This document shows positions 32,936 through 45,698 of a DNA stretch of 64,000 nucleotides, in pieces. The notes under the pieces were generated by a model that saw nothing but the letters and a program-made list of their open reading frames with translations, had not been told where the DNA came from and ran no database searches. Location of the stretch: NCBI GenBank assembly GCA_012931725.1, contig CM022947.1, positions 23,312,004-23,376,003 of the forward strand. Reading direction: 5' to 3'. This DNA comes from Litsea cubeba (taxonomy: Eukaryota > Streptophyta > Magnoliopsida > Laurales > Lauraceae). Position 1 is the stretch's first letter. Each line of letters begins with the position of its first letter. The position numbers were made by a program, and so were the translations under genes.

Positions 32936-35585
32936 CATTTTCTAGCCAATGGTCCAAATTCAAAATGGTAATGTAAAGTATTGCATTGCCAGGATCTTGC
33001 ACTCTTGGCTGTTCTAGGGGTATGATTGATCCAGCATATGCCAATTTGATTGATGATCTCAAGTCTGGATCACCGGTCATGGAACTCCACTTGATAAGAG
33101 CAAAATAACTATTCATAAACTCGGGTTTGGTGGAGTGTTGAAGAACTTTGAAACTTGAGCAATTCAGAAGGTCAATGAGTCGAGTAACTCAAACAAGTCA
33201 GGCTGAGTATTCTGTTGGGTTCATTCTAGTTGCTCCACTCTATAACCTACCTAGCTAGTTGAGTTGAATTAGCCCAAGTTAGGGAAAGTCAGAACTGAAA
33301 ACAAGTTTTCAAACTATGGCTTGGTCTTAATTCCTCTAGTATGTATAATAGGAGTAGTGTTACTTACCATGCTATTGAGAGCAGTATCCAGGAGAAGAAA
33401 CAGAGCATTAAGACTATGCATGCACCCCATTAACTGCCAAGAGAGTTCAACAGAACATTAGAGGGTATAACTAAAATAAAAGGAATTGATTCCGAGATAC
33501 AGACAAACAGGTAGGAAAAATGATGAACGCAGCTGCTGGAAAATTGAACACTACTACTTTTATAGTTCTTCGTTCTCATCCTGGTTGAGTGAGTAGTTTC
33601 AGATGACAATTACTTTTAGGTCTATAGTTTTTTATGTTTTTGCCACAATGTATGGAAGAAGATGAAAGCTTTTTGAGGCAGCATCCATGACTGAAATAGA
33701 TAAAGCTAAGCTTAAAAAATAGCATTTGGTTTGATACGGGTACTGTAGTCATTTGATAAGTCACCTGAACATTTTTAAGTTAGATTGGTCGGCTAAGGAT
33801 TTTTAACAAAAAAATATGGAGTGAGATCTCAATGGAAGCCAACTATTTGCATAGAAATAATTTTCTTTTTATCATTCTTGAATTGTGCATCTTATTGGAG
33901 GAATGGCTTTTGTTAATGTGGACTGAATGGAAGAGAAGTTTAGTTTTACATAGTGACTTGGTAATTTCCAAAAGGCATTCCTTGTCTAGCTGAAGTGTGC
34001 CTCTTAAACTAATTTAAAAGGGGGCCTGGATTATCCAATTTGATTTATTTAAATATGGTCACCAATGACAAGAGCCCATGGCACAGTTGGTGAGTCACTT
34101 TGTCGCAACCAGAAAGTTGTGGGTTTGAATCATGTTACCAATGGAAAACAAAGCAGGGTCATACATATCTCAAGATTCAGCATCAACAGTCTATGCAAAC
34201 ATGATCATATCAGAGATGAAATATCTATCAGAAGTGTCTTTTAGCCAATGGTCCAAATTCAAAATGGTCATATCAGAGATGAAATCATCTAATGAATTCA
34301 GCTGTAATTCTTTCCCATGATATCAAATAAAGCATTACATACATAATAGAAAGCAACTATCACAACCTTTAAGTTATACTGTGACCGGTGATATGAAGTA
34401 TTGGTATGGACATAGCTAATAGTTTCAGAACACTAGAACATAGATACAAGTAATGTTGTCCATCCAATATAGGGGAACTCTATCAATGATCATGCCTTTA
34501 CAGAGATAAAGCTTAAAGCTTATAGGGAGTGAACTCTATCAAACCCATATTAAAGCTTAAAGTATTGGCTGTAGCACTAGAAAGGGAAAGCTCATCCTTT
34601 CACTTAGACTTCCCATATGTCTCTAGTAACATTTAAAACTTAAAAAAATCTTAGGATCCTCAAAATCTTAGATGATAATTAATTAATTCTCTAATGCTAT
34701 AAGAAAGTGGAATTAAATACAGAAAAGAAGACATTTAAAAAAAAAAACTGAGTGGCCACTTTAACAAATCATGTTTAACCGTAAGGAATGAAAATAGTCG
34801 TTAGGGGCCTGCTGCTGAATAGACTTATTCTTGGACTAGCTCATGTTCAATGTTCTACACATGATAAACGAAATGGCAGAGTTTTTATGCTACGTGATGT
34901 TCATGAGGGGCCTGCTGCTGAATAGTCCAAATTTCACACATGCCACAAATCTTCCTATAAAGTCAAAGACAACTCTATCAGTCTTTGCACAAGTAACCCT
35001 ATCAAGGCTCAAATCTGAATGAGGGTAACACATCAGAAACTAGCAATGAAAATTATAAACATTGTACTAATTCACCATTTGCTTCTCTCCCACTCTTCAC
35101 CTTCCTAGTTCCCATCACCATTCCATGTAAAAATAAGGCCCATATTAGACTAGTTGGTCTACTGGACTACAACCAATTGCAAGTTATGCATATCAGTTAA
35201 CTACAGCAAGTGCAACAGGTAAATTTATAAAAAAGAAAATCCAAGGCAATAAATTTTTTTTCAGGAATGATACTTACAATCCTTTTGGAGCAGAAACATG
35301 TAAAAATTAATGGTGAGTTGAACACTGTATTATAAAAAAATGATGAGAAGAACATCAACAACAAAAAATTGTGATAAAATAAAATATAATAGAATAATCA
35401 TTTCATGGAATGTCATATTACATTATCCAAATCAAGACAAAGAAAAAGGAATGCATCATCTGTCACATTTAAAAAAAAAAAAAAACAGAAGTACATAATG
35501 AGAGTTGAAACCCATGATCATGTGCATTTGGAAAAACTGAGTGCATCTGAAACCCATGATCAGATTAAGAGATAACTACGATGAA
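32936..35585. other. Internal CACTA-A region without a supported gene
   Basis: The stretch is AT-rich. It holds a 27-bp direct repeat (32943-32969 and 34242-34268), a SINE-like segment at 34073, and a repeated AGGGGCCTGCTGCTGAATAG near 34804 and 34907. No protein is recognisable. Confidence 0.45.
34073..34140 (+). mobile_element. tRNA-derived SINE-like promoter
   Basis: TGGCACAGTTGG at 34079-34090 matches an RNA polymerase III box A. GGGTTTGAATC at 34121-34131 matches box B, 42 bp further on. The sequence between (GAGTCACTTTGTCGCAACCAG) resembles the head of plant Au-like SINEs. The tail cannot be delimited. It does not fold into a complete tRNA, so it is not annotated as a tRNA gene. Confidence 0.5.
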
Positions 35586-37800
35586 TCAACAGAGGAACAG
35601 GCCACATAAGGAAATGACATTAATAAAGGAATCACAAATACAGTCAGGAGTATTTGCTTTACCTATGGGCCTAGGTGAGCGCCCCCCACCACCCAGCGTC
35701 GCATCATGATCTCCAATAGCTATGCTATCACCAGCCGAAGTTGTCCCTCTCGTGATATCCAGAAAGCCAGTCGGATCCATCCCTGCTGCAGATGCCAACT
35801 GTTGACCGAGGGCCGCAAGTGCTCCATACCTCTTGTCATGCTCGGCCTGCTTCCTAGCCTGCTCAGCCTGCATCCTAGCCTGCTCAGCTACTTGCTCCCG
35901 CAAGGTGATCAGCTCAGACTGCGATGCTCGAGACTGTGTGGAGGATGGGGAGGATCTCGTAAATATGCCATATCCATTTAAGTATCCAGACCTCTTCCCA
36001 AGCACATCAACAGCAATCTCCTCCTCACTCATCGGAGTTGTGACAGAGGGCTGCGACTGCTCCTCAATCCTCTGCACTAAGGCATCCTGCCATTTAAATC
36101 AATAAGGGATTTAGAATGCTTATATGGCATTATAAGTCGATTATCATTTTATTTATTAGCCAACGTACATGTCTTTGCTGAGCCACCTGGTTTACCCACT
36201 CTTTGCTCTTTTCTCTGTACTGGGTGTCGTGGAAGAACTGAGTAATTGGCGGCGCTTGACCGGCATTCCGTGCCATCTGTTATTTGAAACAGTTTTGTAT
36301 AAGATATTAATCTATCTACGTATTGATAAATTAATAAAGTCAATGCAGTTTCGTCATATGAATATAATTAGTACCACCATAGACATCCTTGATGCAAATG
36401 ACCTCGAGCCACTAGTATGATTATATGGCAACTTGGCTTGACTTTCTTTAGCCTTTGCAGACTTCGCCTACATAGATAAAAAATAATACAATAGCAATCG
36501 TTTATAAATCATTACTAATAGAATTATGATGGAATATAGTAAATTGACTGTAGATAACATCCAATGGTACCTTCCAAGCTGGTGATTCCCAGCATTGTGA
36601 GATCATAACTCACCAATCATTTGTATCACAACCCGGTGCCGGGTGGTCCTGGGGTTGGGGAACCCCTTGCTCCAACAATTCGAGGTAGTGACTATGCAGC
36701 TCATATTTCCAACTCTTGTACAAAGTACCACATTGGCGGTCAATGTCCGCCTTGATCTGCATGTCACCCTCGTAGTCCCCAATATCAAAATATTTATTGT
36801 TTCAGTTTACCTTAACTGCAGCAATAACACCAAGCTTGATCCCACTATCAAGCTTCTTCCAGCGATGGGACTTTACCGGGGTCCCCTTCTGTCCTATGGC
36901 TGGAGGTCGGGATCTGAACTGGGATGTTATGACCCAATTGTCTTCTAAGCTTCAATGCATTCTTCCCTCGCGTGACACCCCTTACGCGGGTCGGTTGCAA
37001 AGAGGGTGGACCTGATGCTGTTAAGATGACAACGGTAAATGAGTTAGTGAACACAAATCATTAAATTGAAGTGAATTCAGGATTTTAAAGGGTCATAATA
37101 TTCTCACCTACGCTGCTACCAGCTGTCTGAGGACTCGGCGGCAGCTGGGACGACTGAGGAGGGGTCAGTAAGGGATGTGTGATGCGAGGCTGAGTCGGTA
37201 AGGGCTGTGTGGTCAGCGGCTGAGTCGGTAACGCCGCTGTGGTCAGTAGGGCCCCCTGTGTGCTATATGCACCAGCTGAACTGAGTGCAGCTGCAATAGC
37301 CCGAGCACGTTTGACCCTACTGTCCCAAGGCATATCTGCAATCTGGATTAAAGCAAATTGACAAGGAACATAAATAATCAATAGCAAAGATCAATATGAT
37401 TAGTAAAGTGAATGTCAGCAACTGACATTAAATGTAAATATAAATCATTCTAGCACGAGTGTCAACATCAAAAATAATAATTTTAAACTACATGTCATGA
37501 CATTCACATAACGATTACCTCTTCCGATTGAGAAGAAGATGCATCATCTTCTACATCATCATCTGTCGTGGGAATATAGTCCTCATCCTTATCATTCCCA
37601 ATGACATGCTTCTTTCTCTTCTCGTTTGTCCCTTTATTAGCCGAACCAAATATAGCACGTGCGATTCGCTGGATACCTAGAGATGCAAGTTTTTCTGCAT
37701 TCGGCTTAATTGATTTTTTTCTCTTTGATAAATAATTAGAAGCTTGCAATTGACGGGACAACTCTCCTGGTTTGACCCATTTTTTCCCTCTGTTTGGCAT
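35586..37800 (-). pseudogene. CACTA-A Ptta/En-Spm plant transposase-like protein
   Basis: The minus-strand pieces in order are as follows. 37800-37504 starts MPNRGKKWVKPGELSRQ and has an acidic DDDVEDDASSS tail. 37387-37085 is proline/threonine-rich (LPTQPLTTQP). About 37054-36848 contains RGVTRGKNALKLRRQLGH. About 36790-36590 contains DIDRQCGTLYKSWKYELHSH. About 36300-36170 contains QFFHDTQYREKSKEWVNQ. 36088-35586 contains EEEIAVDVLGKRSGYLNG and a coiled-coil-like EQARMQAEQARKQAEH. The order matches the Transposase_24 (Ptta/En/Spm) family, thought to aid DNA binding at CACTA ends. At least one in-frame stop (near 36612) shows decay. Confidence 0.75.
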
Positions 37801-37971
37801 CTTTTGTAACTATGAATTATATAAATAGGATTAAAATGTGAAATGTAAAAAATTTTTATCAATATTTGAACATATCACAAGAGAAAATGAAATTGAAGAC
37901 AATGTCATTATATAAGTCAAGATCTTTATTAATTTACTTAATAATTACATGTGTAAAACTTGAAACAAACA

Positions 37972-40745
37972 CTACATGTCATATTCGAGATCATCATCTT
38001 CCTCACTATCAACATCATTTTCTTCTTCATCTTCGTACTCCGCCAGTGCTTCATCCTCGTCTTGGCCATCCTTGTCTGCTGACTCATCATTGAGAATGAT
38101 CTCAGGATCTATATCATCCATAAAGTGTTGGACACTAGTACCATCGACGAGGACTGGGACAACAAATGATGATTCATCCTGCTGAAATGCATCATTAGGT
38201 GCATCACAATCGTCGTTGTCGTCATCCCGCTTAGCGGGTACATCCCACAAACCACGAGGCTTGACCCGTTCTACGACTCTCCAATTTTTTCCTCTGCTGG
38301 TGTCATTGACGTAGAAGACTTATGATACCTAACCTGGTAGGACAAATGGATCATCCGTACACCAACGACCAGTGATATCAATGCTTGTAACATGGTCTTC
38401 GATGTTTATCTTGTGCTTGGTACTAGTGTTGTACCATTCACATTCAAATAGGACCACCTTACCCCCGTGCCGATAGGACAATTCCCATACTTTACAAATG
38501 TAGCCATAGTAGTCATGTTTCTCCCTTTCGTATTCCCCTTCCACGACCAAACCACTACTCTGGCTCCTACGACATCTCTCACGGTCTTTAGTGTGGTATC
38601 GGACGCCATTGCAATCACACCCCTGATAGAGATTCACTTGGGACATAGGGCCATTTGCTAATGACCACATCTCATCAGACGCTTTCGGTGAACCTAGAGT
38701 TCGCAATTGATTCATCTACATAGGAAAATTACGTCAGATGTATTGGACATATGTTATTTAAAAATAAATCCAATAATATCTATCAATTATAATGATCCAA
38801 TGTTTATGTCTTACATGTTGTTTGAACCATTTTGCAAACTCTCTTCGTTGTATCTGCCCGACGTCTCCACTTCTTTGATCCTGCACTAAATTCTTGTGTT
38901 CCCTACTCAAGGTGTTTTTTTACTGAATAAGTAAATATAGCTAATGAATAAATGAGTCAAAAAAGCAATGCATAAATATGGCTAGATTGAAGCACATACT
39001 GAAGATATGGCAACAACTCGGGGCAATTATTCAACACAAACCAATGCGCCATGTCACGAGCTTTTTGAGAAGGATCATGTGCCCTTGGCATCATTTCGAG
39101 GGGACAGACAGTTTGTGTGAAGACCGACATCCCCGGGCCACGTTCGCCACCATCATTATAACGCTCTACTCGATCAGTCTGCCTTAAATACATTGAACAA
39201 AAAGTGAGACACTCTTTGACAATGTAAGCCTCTGCGATCGAACCTTCAGGCCGAGCTCGGTTGCGAATGTACCCTTTCGAGTCTTCAGAAACCTTTAAAC
39301 AACCAATGATAACAACCATGATTTCCAATGCAAGGCAACAACATTAATACATAAATAATTAATCAATGGTCACCAGCTATTACCTTTCAATCGGGTACAT
39401 CCACTGATATTGCACAGGTCCACCAAGCATGGCCTTGCGTGGCAAGTTAACCGATAGATGGACCATCACATCAAAGAAAGCAGGAGGAAAGATCCTCTCA
39501 AGCTTGCACAATATTAAAACTATCCGCTCCTCCAATTTTTTCAAATCATATTGTCTCAGTGTTTTCGATCAGAGGTCTTGGAAAAAGCTGCCTAACTCAA
39601 ACAATGTTGTACAGATATCCTTATTCAGAAAGCCGCGCATGCCAATAGGAAGGATGAGTTGGATAAGGATGTGGCAATCATGGCTCTTCAAACCAGCTAA
39701 TTTATCATTTTTCGAGGTTACACACCTCAAGAGGTTCGCCGCATAACCGTCTGGGTATTTGATGGACTTCAAGAATTCATAAAATCCATCTCTATGTTTT
39801 GGCTCCAAAGTGTAAGAGGCATGCGGCTTCAAGCTTGATCCATCACCTCTCTCCACTAGATGCAACTCTGGTCTGATGCCCATATTTTTCAAATCCTTAC
39901 GCGCTTTCTCGGTGTCCTTGTTTTTACCCTTTATGCCCAAAATTGTTCCAACCAAAGCTACACATACGTTCTTCTCAATGTGCATAGGATCAAGGTTGTG
40001 TCGAAGTCTTTTGCACTTCCAATAAGGCCATTCAAATAGGATGCTTTTCTTTGTCCAATTCAGTTCTCCATAGTCACGCGGTCTTTTGTTATTCTTGCCA
40101 AACTTGACCGGCACTATCTCTTCGAGCTGGTCCAGTACCTTCTGCCTCGGTAGATCCAAAGAATTCTTTTCACGCTCAGGCTGACCGTTGAAGGCCTTGC
40201 TTCTACGCCATTGGTGGTTTAGTTCCAAGCATTTTCGATGGCCAATGTAACCAATCTTATCCTTCAACTTCACCCCTAACGAGCTGTCGTTACACGAGGG
40301 GCAAGCGTTATAACCCTTTGTGCTCCACCCAGACAAGTTACCATATGCAGGAAAGTCATTTATCGTCCACATCACAGCCGCATGCATTTGAAAGATTTCC
40401 TTAGTGGAGGCATCATAAGTCGATACACCATGATCCCACAACTCCTTTAACTCATCAACCAAGGGCCTCAAATATACATTGATATCGTTTCCCGGTGAGT
40501 GTGGTCCTGGGATGAGTAATGACATCATCAAGAATGGCTCCTTCATGCACATCCATGGTGGCAAATTATAAGGCATAAGTATGATAGGCCACATGCTATA
40601 CGAGGTGCTCATGTTACCGAAAGGATTGAATCCATCGGTGGCTAATCCCAGTCTCACATTACGTGTCTCTTGGGCAAACTCTGGGTATTTCATATCAAAT
40701 TCTTTCCACTCCACGGAATCAGCCGGATGCCGCGCTATCCCATCA
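37972..40745 (-). pseudogene. CACTA-A TNP2 transposase, C-terminal part
   Basis: This is the downstream part of TNP2. At 40745-39569 the Transposase_21 core reads QETRNVRLGLATDGFNPFG, then ISGPHSPGNDINVYL-like sequence (here LIPGPHSPGNDINVYLRPL) and LDPMHIEKNVCVALVG. A TGA at about 39569 interrupts it, after which the frame continues to MYPIER with a GTAATA donor near 39388. 39328-38957 is the end of DUF4218 (YIRNRARPEGSIAEAYIVKE). 38715-38329 is DUF4216 (YYGYICKVWELSY, VVLFECEWYN). TNP2 is the CACTA transposase that recognises and cuts the ends. Its N-terminal part lies at 62897-63746, beyond the CACTA-B insertion. Confidence 0.88.
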
Positions 40746-40748
40746 TCA

Positions 40749-41190
40749 CACTACTAGAAAAAAGGCATTTTATATCGGCTAAAAACCGATATAAAAGACC
40801 TATAATATCGGTTTTTGAGTGAGCTTCAAACCGATATAACTGCCCCCGATATAAAAGATAACGTAACCGATATAATAAGTGTAATATTTCATATCGGTTA
40901 AGCCTAAAGCGATGTAATATTCATATGTATTTATATAATAAATTATTATAAAACCGATATAACTTATAGCCAAACTGATATAACTTATAATCGAACCAAT
41001 ATAATTTATAGCCAAACGATATAACTATAGCCAAACCGATATAATTAATATATGTTATATCAGTTTCATATGGTTTTTTATATCGGTTTCATAATAACCG
41101 ATATAATTGATTAAGAATAACCGATCTAAAAAATATGTAATTGGTTTGTTATATCGGTTTCATATGGTTTATTATATCGGTTTCATTTCA
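40749..41190. repeat. CACTA-B left subterminal repeats
   Basis: More than twenty copies of AACCGATATAA or TTATATCGGTT, in both orientations, lie within 440 bp of the terminus. They are the likely transposase-binding sites. Confidence 0.93.
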
Positions 41191-44100
41191 CAATTTTTTT
41201 TTTTTAATATCAAAAGAACCTGCTGTACCACGACCAAAAAACCTGCAATATACCTCAAAATACTAACATCTAAACAACAAAAACCTTTGTATAAATATAA
41301 ACAAATTAATTTCTATGTACATATATACACATGCAAGTATAGTATAAATTAAATCTACGCCTCAAGATCAAATAAAAATTCGGTAGAGTCTCCTTTGTAT
41401 TTTCGACATTTCAAAAACCTAAACCCTGTCATAACCTGAAAATCAATATCAACCCTTCCAAGATATATATAATTTTACATATTCTGATCGAAAACCAAAA
41501 CTTGCATATATAACATCACCACGCCAAATTCTAATTATTTGTAAATACTATCAAATTTTGTCTATAGTATAAACTCTGCAGATTCTACCTATAAAAAAAT
41601 GAGCAAGAAAGAACTATAGAACTAATAATTAATATAAAGCTTGACTAGACAAATCTCTATGGAATATTGTATATATATAGTATCTGCATTGTCTTCCATG
41701 GGATGTACAAAAAATTGAACTATATATAAACAAAAAAACCAAAAGTATGTATACATGTATATACTATGTAGCACATGATGCCTCCATGTACCGCTGCTTC
41801 CTCGATTAGTTCTCCAATGAAAAATGGACCTACAAGGCATAAATCACTTCATCAATCAATACTTTGCAAGAGAAGCCTAGCTAATATATATATATGCTTC
41901 CTATCTGATCATGCATGAAGAACTATATAGTAAAATGAGATTTCCTGGTAAAAATAGCCACCATATGCAATCAATTAAACACAGCTTAAACGAAATAAAG
42001 TGGTTCATAGAACTATCGAAATTTCGGCATAGTCTCCCTTGTACATGTGACATGTAATTTTTTTTTTACAACCTGCTAGTACCTGTACATGATAAAAAAA
42101 CACTTCATATAAACAACCCAATGCCCCAACACACTACAAAGTCATTCACCACTACTTCATCATTCATACATCATCCAGCCATAGCACTTCAATGCCCCAA
42201 CACACATAAAAAGATGCACCAAAAAAACTTATGTTCATTCATTTCTATATCCAACACCATGTGATTATTCCAAAACAACATTCTCATTACAAGATACAAA
42301 ACAATAAAAGGGGAAGTTGGTCCTGGCCTTTTTCAGAAACAAAGATAATTCTAAAGCAGTAATGAGTCTTGTAATCAATAATGGTGTATCATTAAATCCT
42401 CAATCTCAATAATGTTCAACTTACCATAAGTACTTTTGCCTTTCAGTCTAATTCTTTTTATGTGTCTTGTAATCAACCATCTATAAATGAATACTGGCAT
42501 TAAATTTAAATACATGCAGAATTTGGAGCATGAGGAGAAAATGACAACTTCAAGGCAGAATTTGGGCTTAAGTTCTCCCACTTGGAAGTGAAATGAATCA
42601 CTAGGACATGTAATATCAGATCACATGTTTAAAGGGATGTATATATGATAGAAAGTGTACTGAAAAAAAAATGATTTTCACAAGTCATTCTTAAGAAACA
42701 AAATGATTTGATTAGCTGCACATAACAATATACCAATGAAGAGAGACTCTCATAAGAATTCAAAGAAAAAAGTTATAAGTGCCAAATATTGTGTGAGTTC
42801 AGGACTTCTACTGTACCATTTACAGGCACTTCTTTTGTCTGAATGTCAAGCCATATCTATACAAAACTCAAACTACTTATATCTATCAACCGACCCTTGT
42901 CCAAGGAATCATATTTCCCGATAGGCCCATACAATGAGGCTACCTTACTGATTCACATACCAAATGACAATCACACAAAAGAAGCAATACGAGTACAACA
43001 CCCTTTATATCTGCTTTCACTACTATATCTGACAGCAAGACGAGTTTCTGTACAAGGAAATAACACAGCACTCTAGAGTTTTTTTTTTTTCTGGATTGTA
43101 TCTGGCACTGTTTCAATGAAAATAATAGTGTATGTACAAGAGGAAGTCTCAGTAATGCGGCACAAAGTTTGCAAAAGAAAAAAAATGAACGGTAAATTTT
43201 ATTAATCCCTCCCCCTCCTCCATTCATCCATTTTCCTTTTTTAATATTGAATGGTAAATTTTATTAATGAGCAACCAACCTTTCATCTATTTTCTTTAAC
43301 AATATTGCCGCTTCATTCGCCCATCATTCTTGGATCCAAACCATTTATAAACACTATTCCCCGTGAAAAATCACCAGCACAAATTCCACTCCAATTGAGT
43401 AGGCTGGCATAATGGAGCCAATGCTGTGTTTACACTTTGATGAATCGAATAGTGGGTGCAGTGATAATTCATAGTTGGTAGGACCGTAGGATTAATGAGT
43501 GATTTGCATTTAAGAACAATGGAACCCACAAATTGAAAGGGTGTGGCATAGCATCTAATCATTTTTCATCAATTGAAAAAAACAAGTGAATTATAGAAGG
43601 AAGGAAGAACAATATATGGAGGACAAGACAACAGGCTTTTATAATATAGAATTTAGTGTTGAGATTTTGCACTTTTCACTATATCAACGTCAAAGCAAGA
43701 GAAGCAATGGAGAAACTTGAAAACTTTAAATGCATGCAAAAGGAAATCAGTATAGAAGGACTTACAAGTAGCAGAAGCACATAAACCAGGCAGGCTGTTG
43801 ATGTCAAGCTAAGAAAGCAACTCCACATGACAACAAACAATGTTGTAGGACCCAGATAGATCAAGGACCTACAACCCCTGACAAAACAGTCCTTCCACAG
43901 TAACAGCAACAACAAAAGAAACTTCCACAATTTCACACACCCGGCAAAAACCATAGGCCAATGGTGATCAACCAAACAAGTGATTTTATCCCTGAAACAG
44001 CAAACTGCAGTTTGTGTGCCCAAAAATATATTCTTCTGAGATAGAAACCATTTCCATCCTTGTTTGAACAGCCCTATATCTTCCATAGCAAAGCCTAACA

Positions 44101-44801
44101 CGACAAACACTTGCTACTTCCAATAATTCAGCCTCAGTATCCCCTTAAATGGTTTTCCTTCACATTCTCAGCTGTGCCATCCACATCTTCCACCTGGAAA
44201 TCAAGATTCAGACATACTCAATTCAATTGGATAAATGAAGGCTACACATATCTCACTTTTAAACTGATTCTACAATGACTTTCCTGGGACAAATCTAAAA
44301 CCACCTAAAGCATCCATAACGACGTCTAGTCGATTACAAAACATGAAAAAGATGCAATGTTGCAAAACAAAAGATATTTCCAGCCATTTGAACAGTGTTT
44401 CTTCATGTGTTGGCACACACCAACATCCCACCTCTGTAGTAAAAGAATGGCACACACCAACATCCCACCTCTGTAGTAAAAGAAAAAAAAAGGAACATAA
44501 AACAAAGCCATCAGTGGGTTCACAAGTGTGTGTGAACTTAAATAGCTTAAAAGAAGTATTCCATAGATAGGATCCTATAGAGAAGGATTCTACAAATATT
44601 GTTTCTACTGAAAATGAACTAACGGTAGCACTAGGAGCAGCCAAAACTTGAAACACCCCAATGCCATCAAAACCTCTTAACAATCCCCACCAAATATGGC
44701 AGCTTGGGCCAGGTTACCCATTTTATGTTTATTTATAAATTAAAAAGCTACTACACCAACATGCATTCATGACAATATAAAGGCAAAAGCATAGAATGTA
44801 C
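41191..44801. other. CACTA-B internal non-coding region
   Basis: AT-rich sequence downstream of the Ulp1-like gene has short open frames only, none recognised. It includes a 37-bp tandem duplication at 44411-44484 and a repeated GGTAAATTTTATTAAT at about 43191 and 43252. Confidence 0.5.
44411..44484. repeat. 37-bp perfect tandem duplication
   Basis: TGGCACACACCAACATCCCA followed by CCTCTGTAGTAAAAGAA occurs twice head to tail without a difference, so the event is recent. Confidence 0.95.
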
Positions 44802-45698
44802 CTATTTCTCATTGTTGATAAAATCTAAAATGTATTCAACTAACTCCAAACGTAAATCATTAAGCTCCTCGTCGCCATATGTCGCTGCCTCCCCAAGTTC
44901 TTTCGACTTAGATTTTGTCGACACGAGAGGATCTTCCATAAGGTGCTTCATAAATTTCATTACATAAACCCCGCCTTCTTTTTTCCCGGTTTTCTTAGGG
45001 CACTACATAGAGACCATAAAAACATACAAAAGGATTTGGAAGCATGTGTGATCTCATAAACAAAATTATTCATTGCTCACCTTCACCAATTCCCAAGTCG
45101 GATTTCCTTTAACTCTTTTTCCCATTTCCATAGCTGCAACTTTCATCTCACTTCACGCAATGATATCCATTAAGACTTGTATTTTAAAAGAGAAGCCTTG
45201 AAAACAGATGAACAAGAAGAATTAATGAACTAATCACTCATTCACTATGAACTTTACATTCAAGTCAACAACCTTTCGTACCAAGGAGTCCAACCAGAAC
45301 ACTTCCATTGATGTCATATCAATGACTAATTGAAGCCAATGACCCCTAAATCCATAAAAGCGGACAGATTAAATGACACAAGTGGATATAAAATGACTAC
45401 TAAGATAAATTGAAGACAAGTGAAAATATACTACACCCTTACATGGTGGAGTTTGGAACAAAAATCAGTTGGTAATTTTTTACAATTTTCATTCTCTTTA
45501 TCATGTTGCGTTTCATCTCTTCTTTGTCTCCAAAATCATTGAAATGTGCAGGATGGGAAAATCCATATCTTGCTCGAGAATTTTCAAATCGATCGTAGAG
45601 AAACCTAAAGAAATAAGGTAAATAAAATGGTCATTAACATCAAATATATTAAAGACTCATAGTTCTTAGGAAAAGACAAATAGTTTACCTTTGGTATG
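44802..45698 (-). pseudogene. CACTA-B accessory gene, Ulp1-like (C48) protease end
   Basis: The exons on the minus strand are as follows. About 45603-45440 contains FLYDRF and ARYGFSHPAHFNDFGDKEE. About 45360-45245 contains GHWLQLVIDMTSMEVFWLDSL, with the expected protease histidine and aspartate. About 45125-45081 contains KGNPTWELVK with a GTGAGC donor. 45004-44802 contains CPKKTGKKEGGVYVMKFMKH and the stop. This is the order of plant Ulp1/SENP-like domains, which cut SUMO-type conjugates. The catalytic cysteine normally sits in a D/E-C-G motif before the YVM helix. Here the motif reads E-G-G (GAA GGC GGG), so activity is unlikely. The gene's upstream part is at 53655-56018, beyond Copia-2. 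Confidence 0.8.

Noticed and set aside
34073..34140. A functional tRNA gene
   Set aside because: Box A and box B are present but the stems, anticodon arm and acceptor pairing of a tRNA are not.
37972..38250. Acidic minus-strand frame of 92 codons as a separate gene
   Set aside because: It lies at the tail of the broken CACTA-A TNP2 after DUF4216, where acidic tails are usual, and has no independent support.
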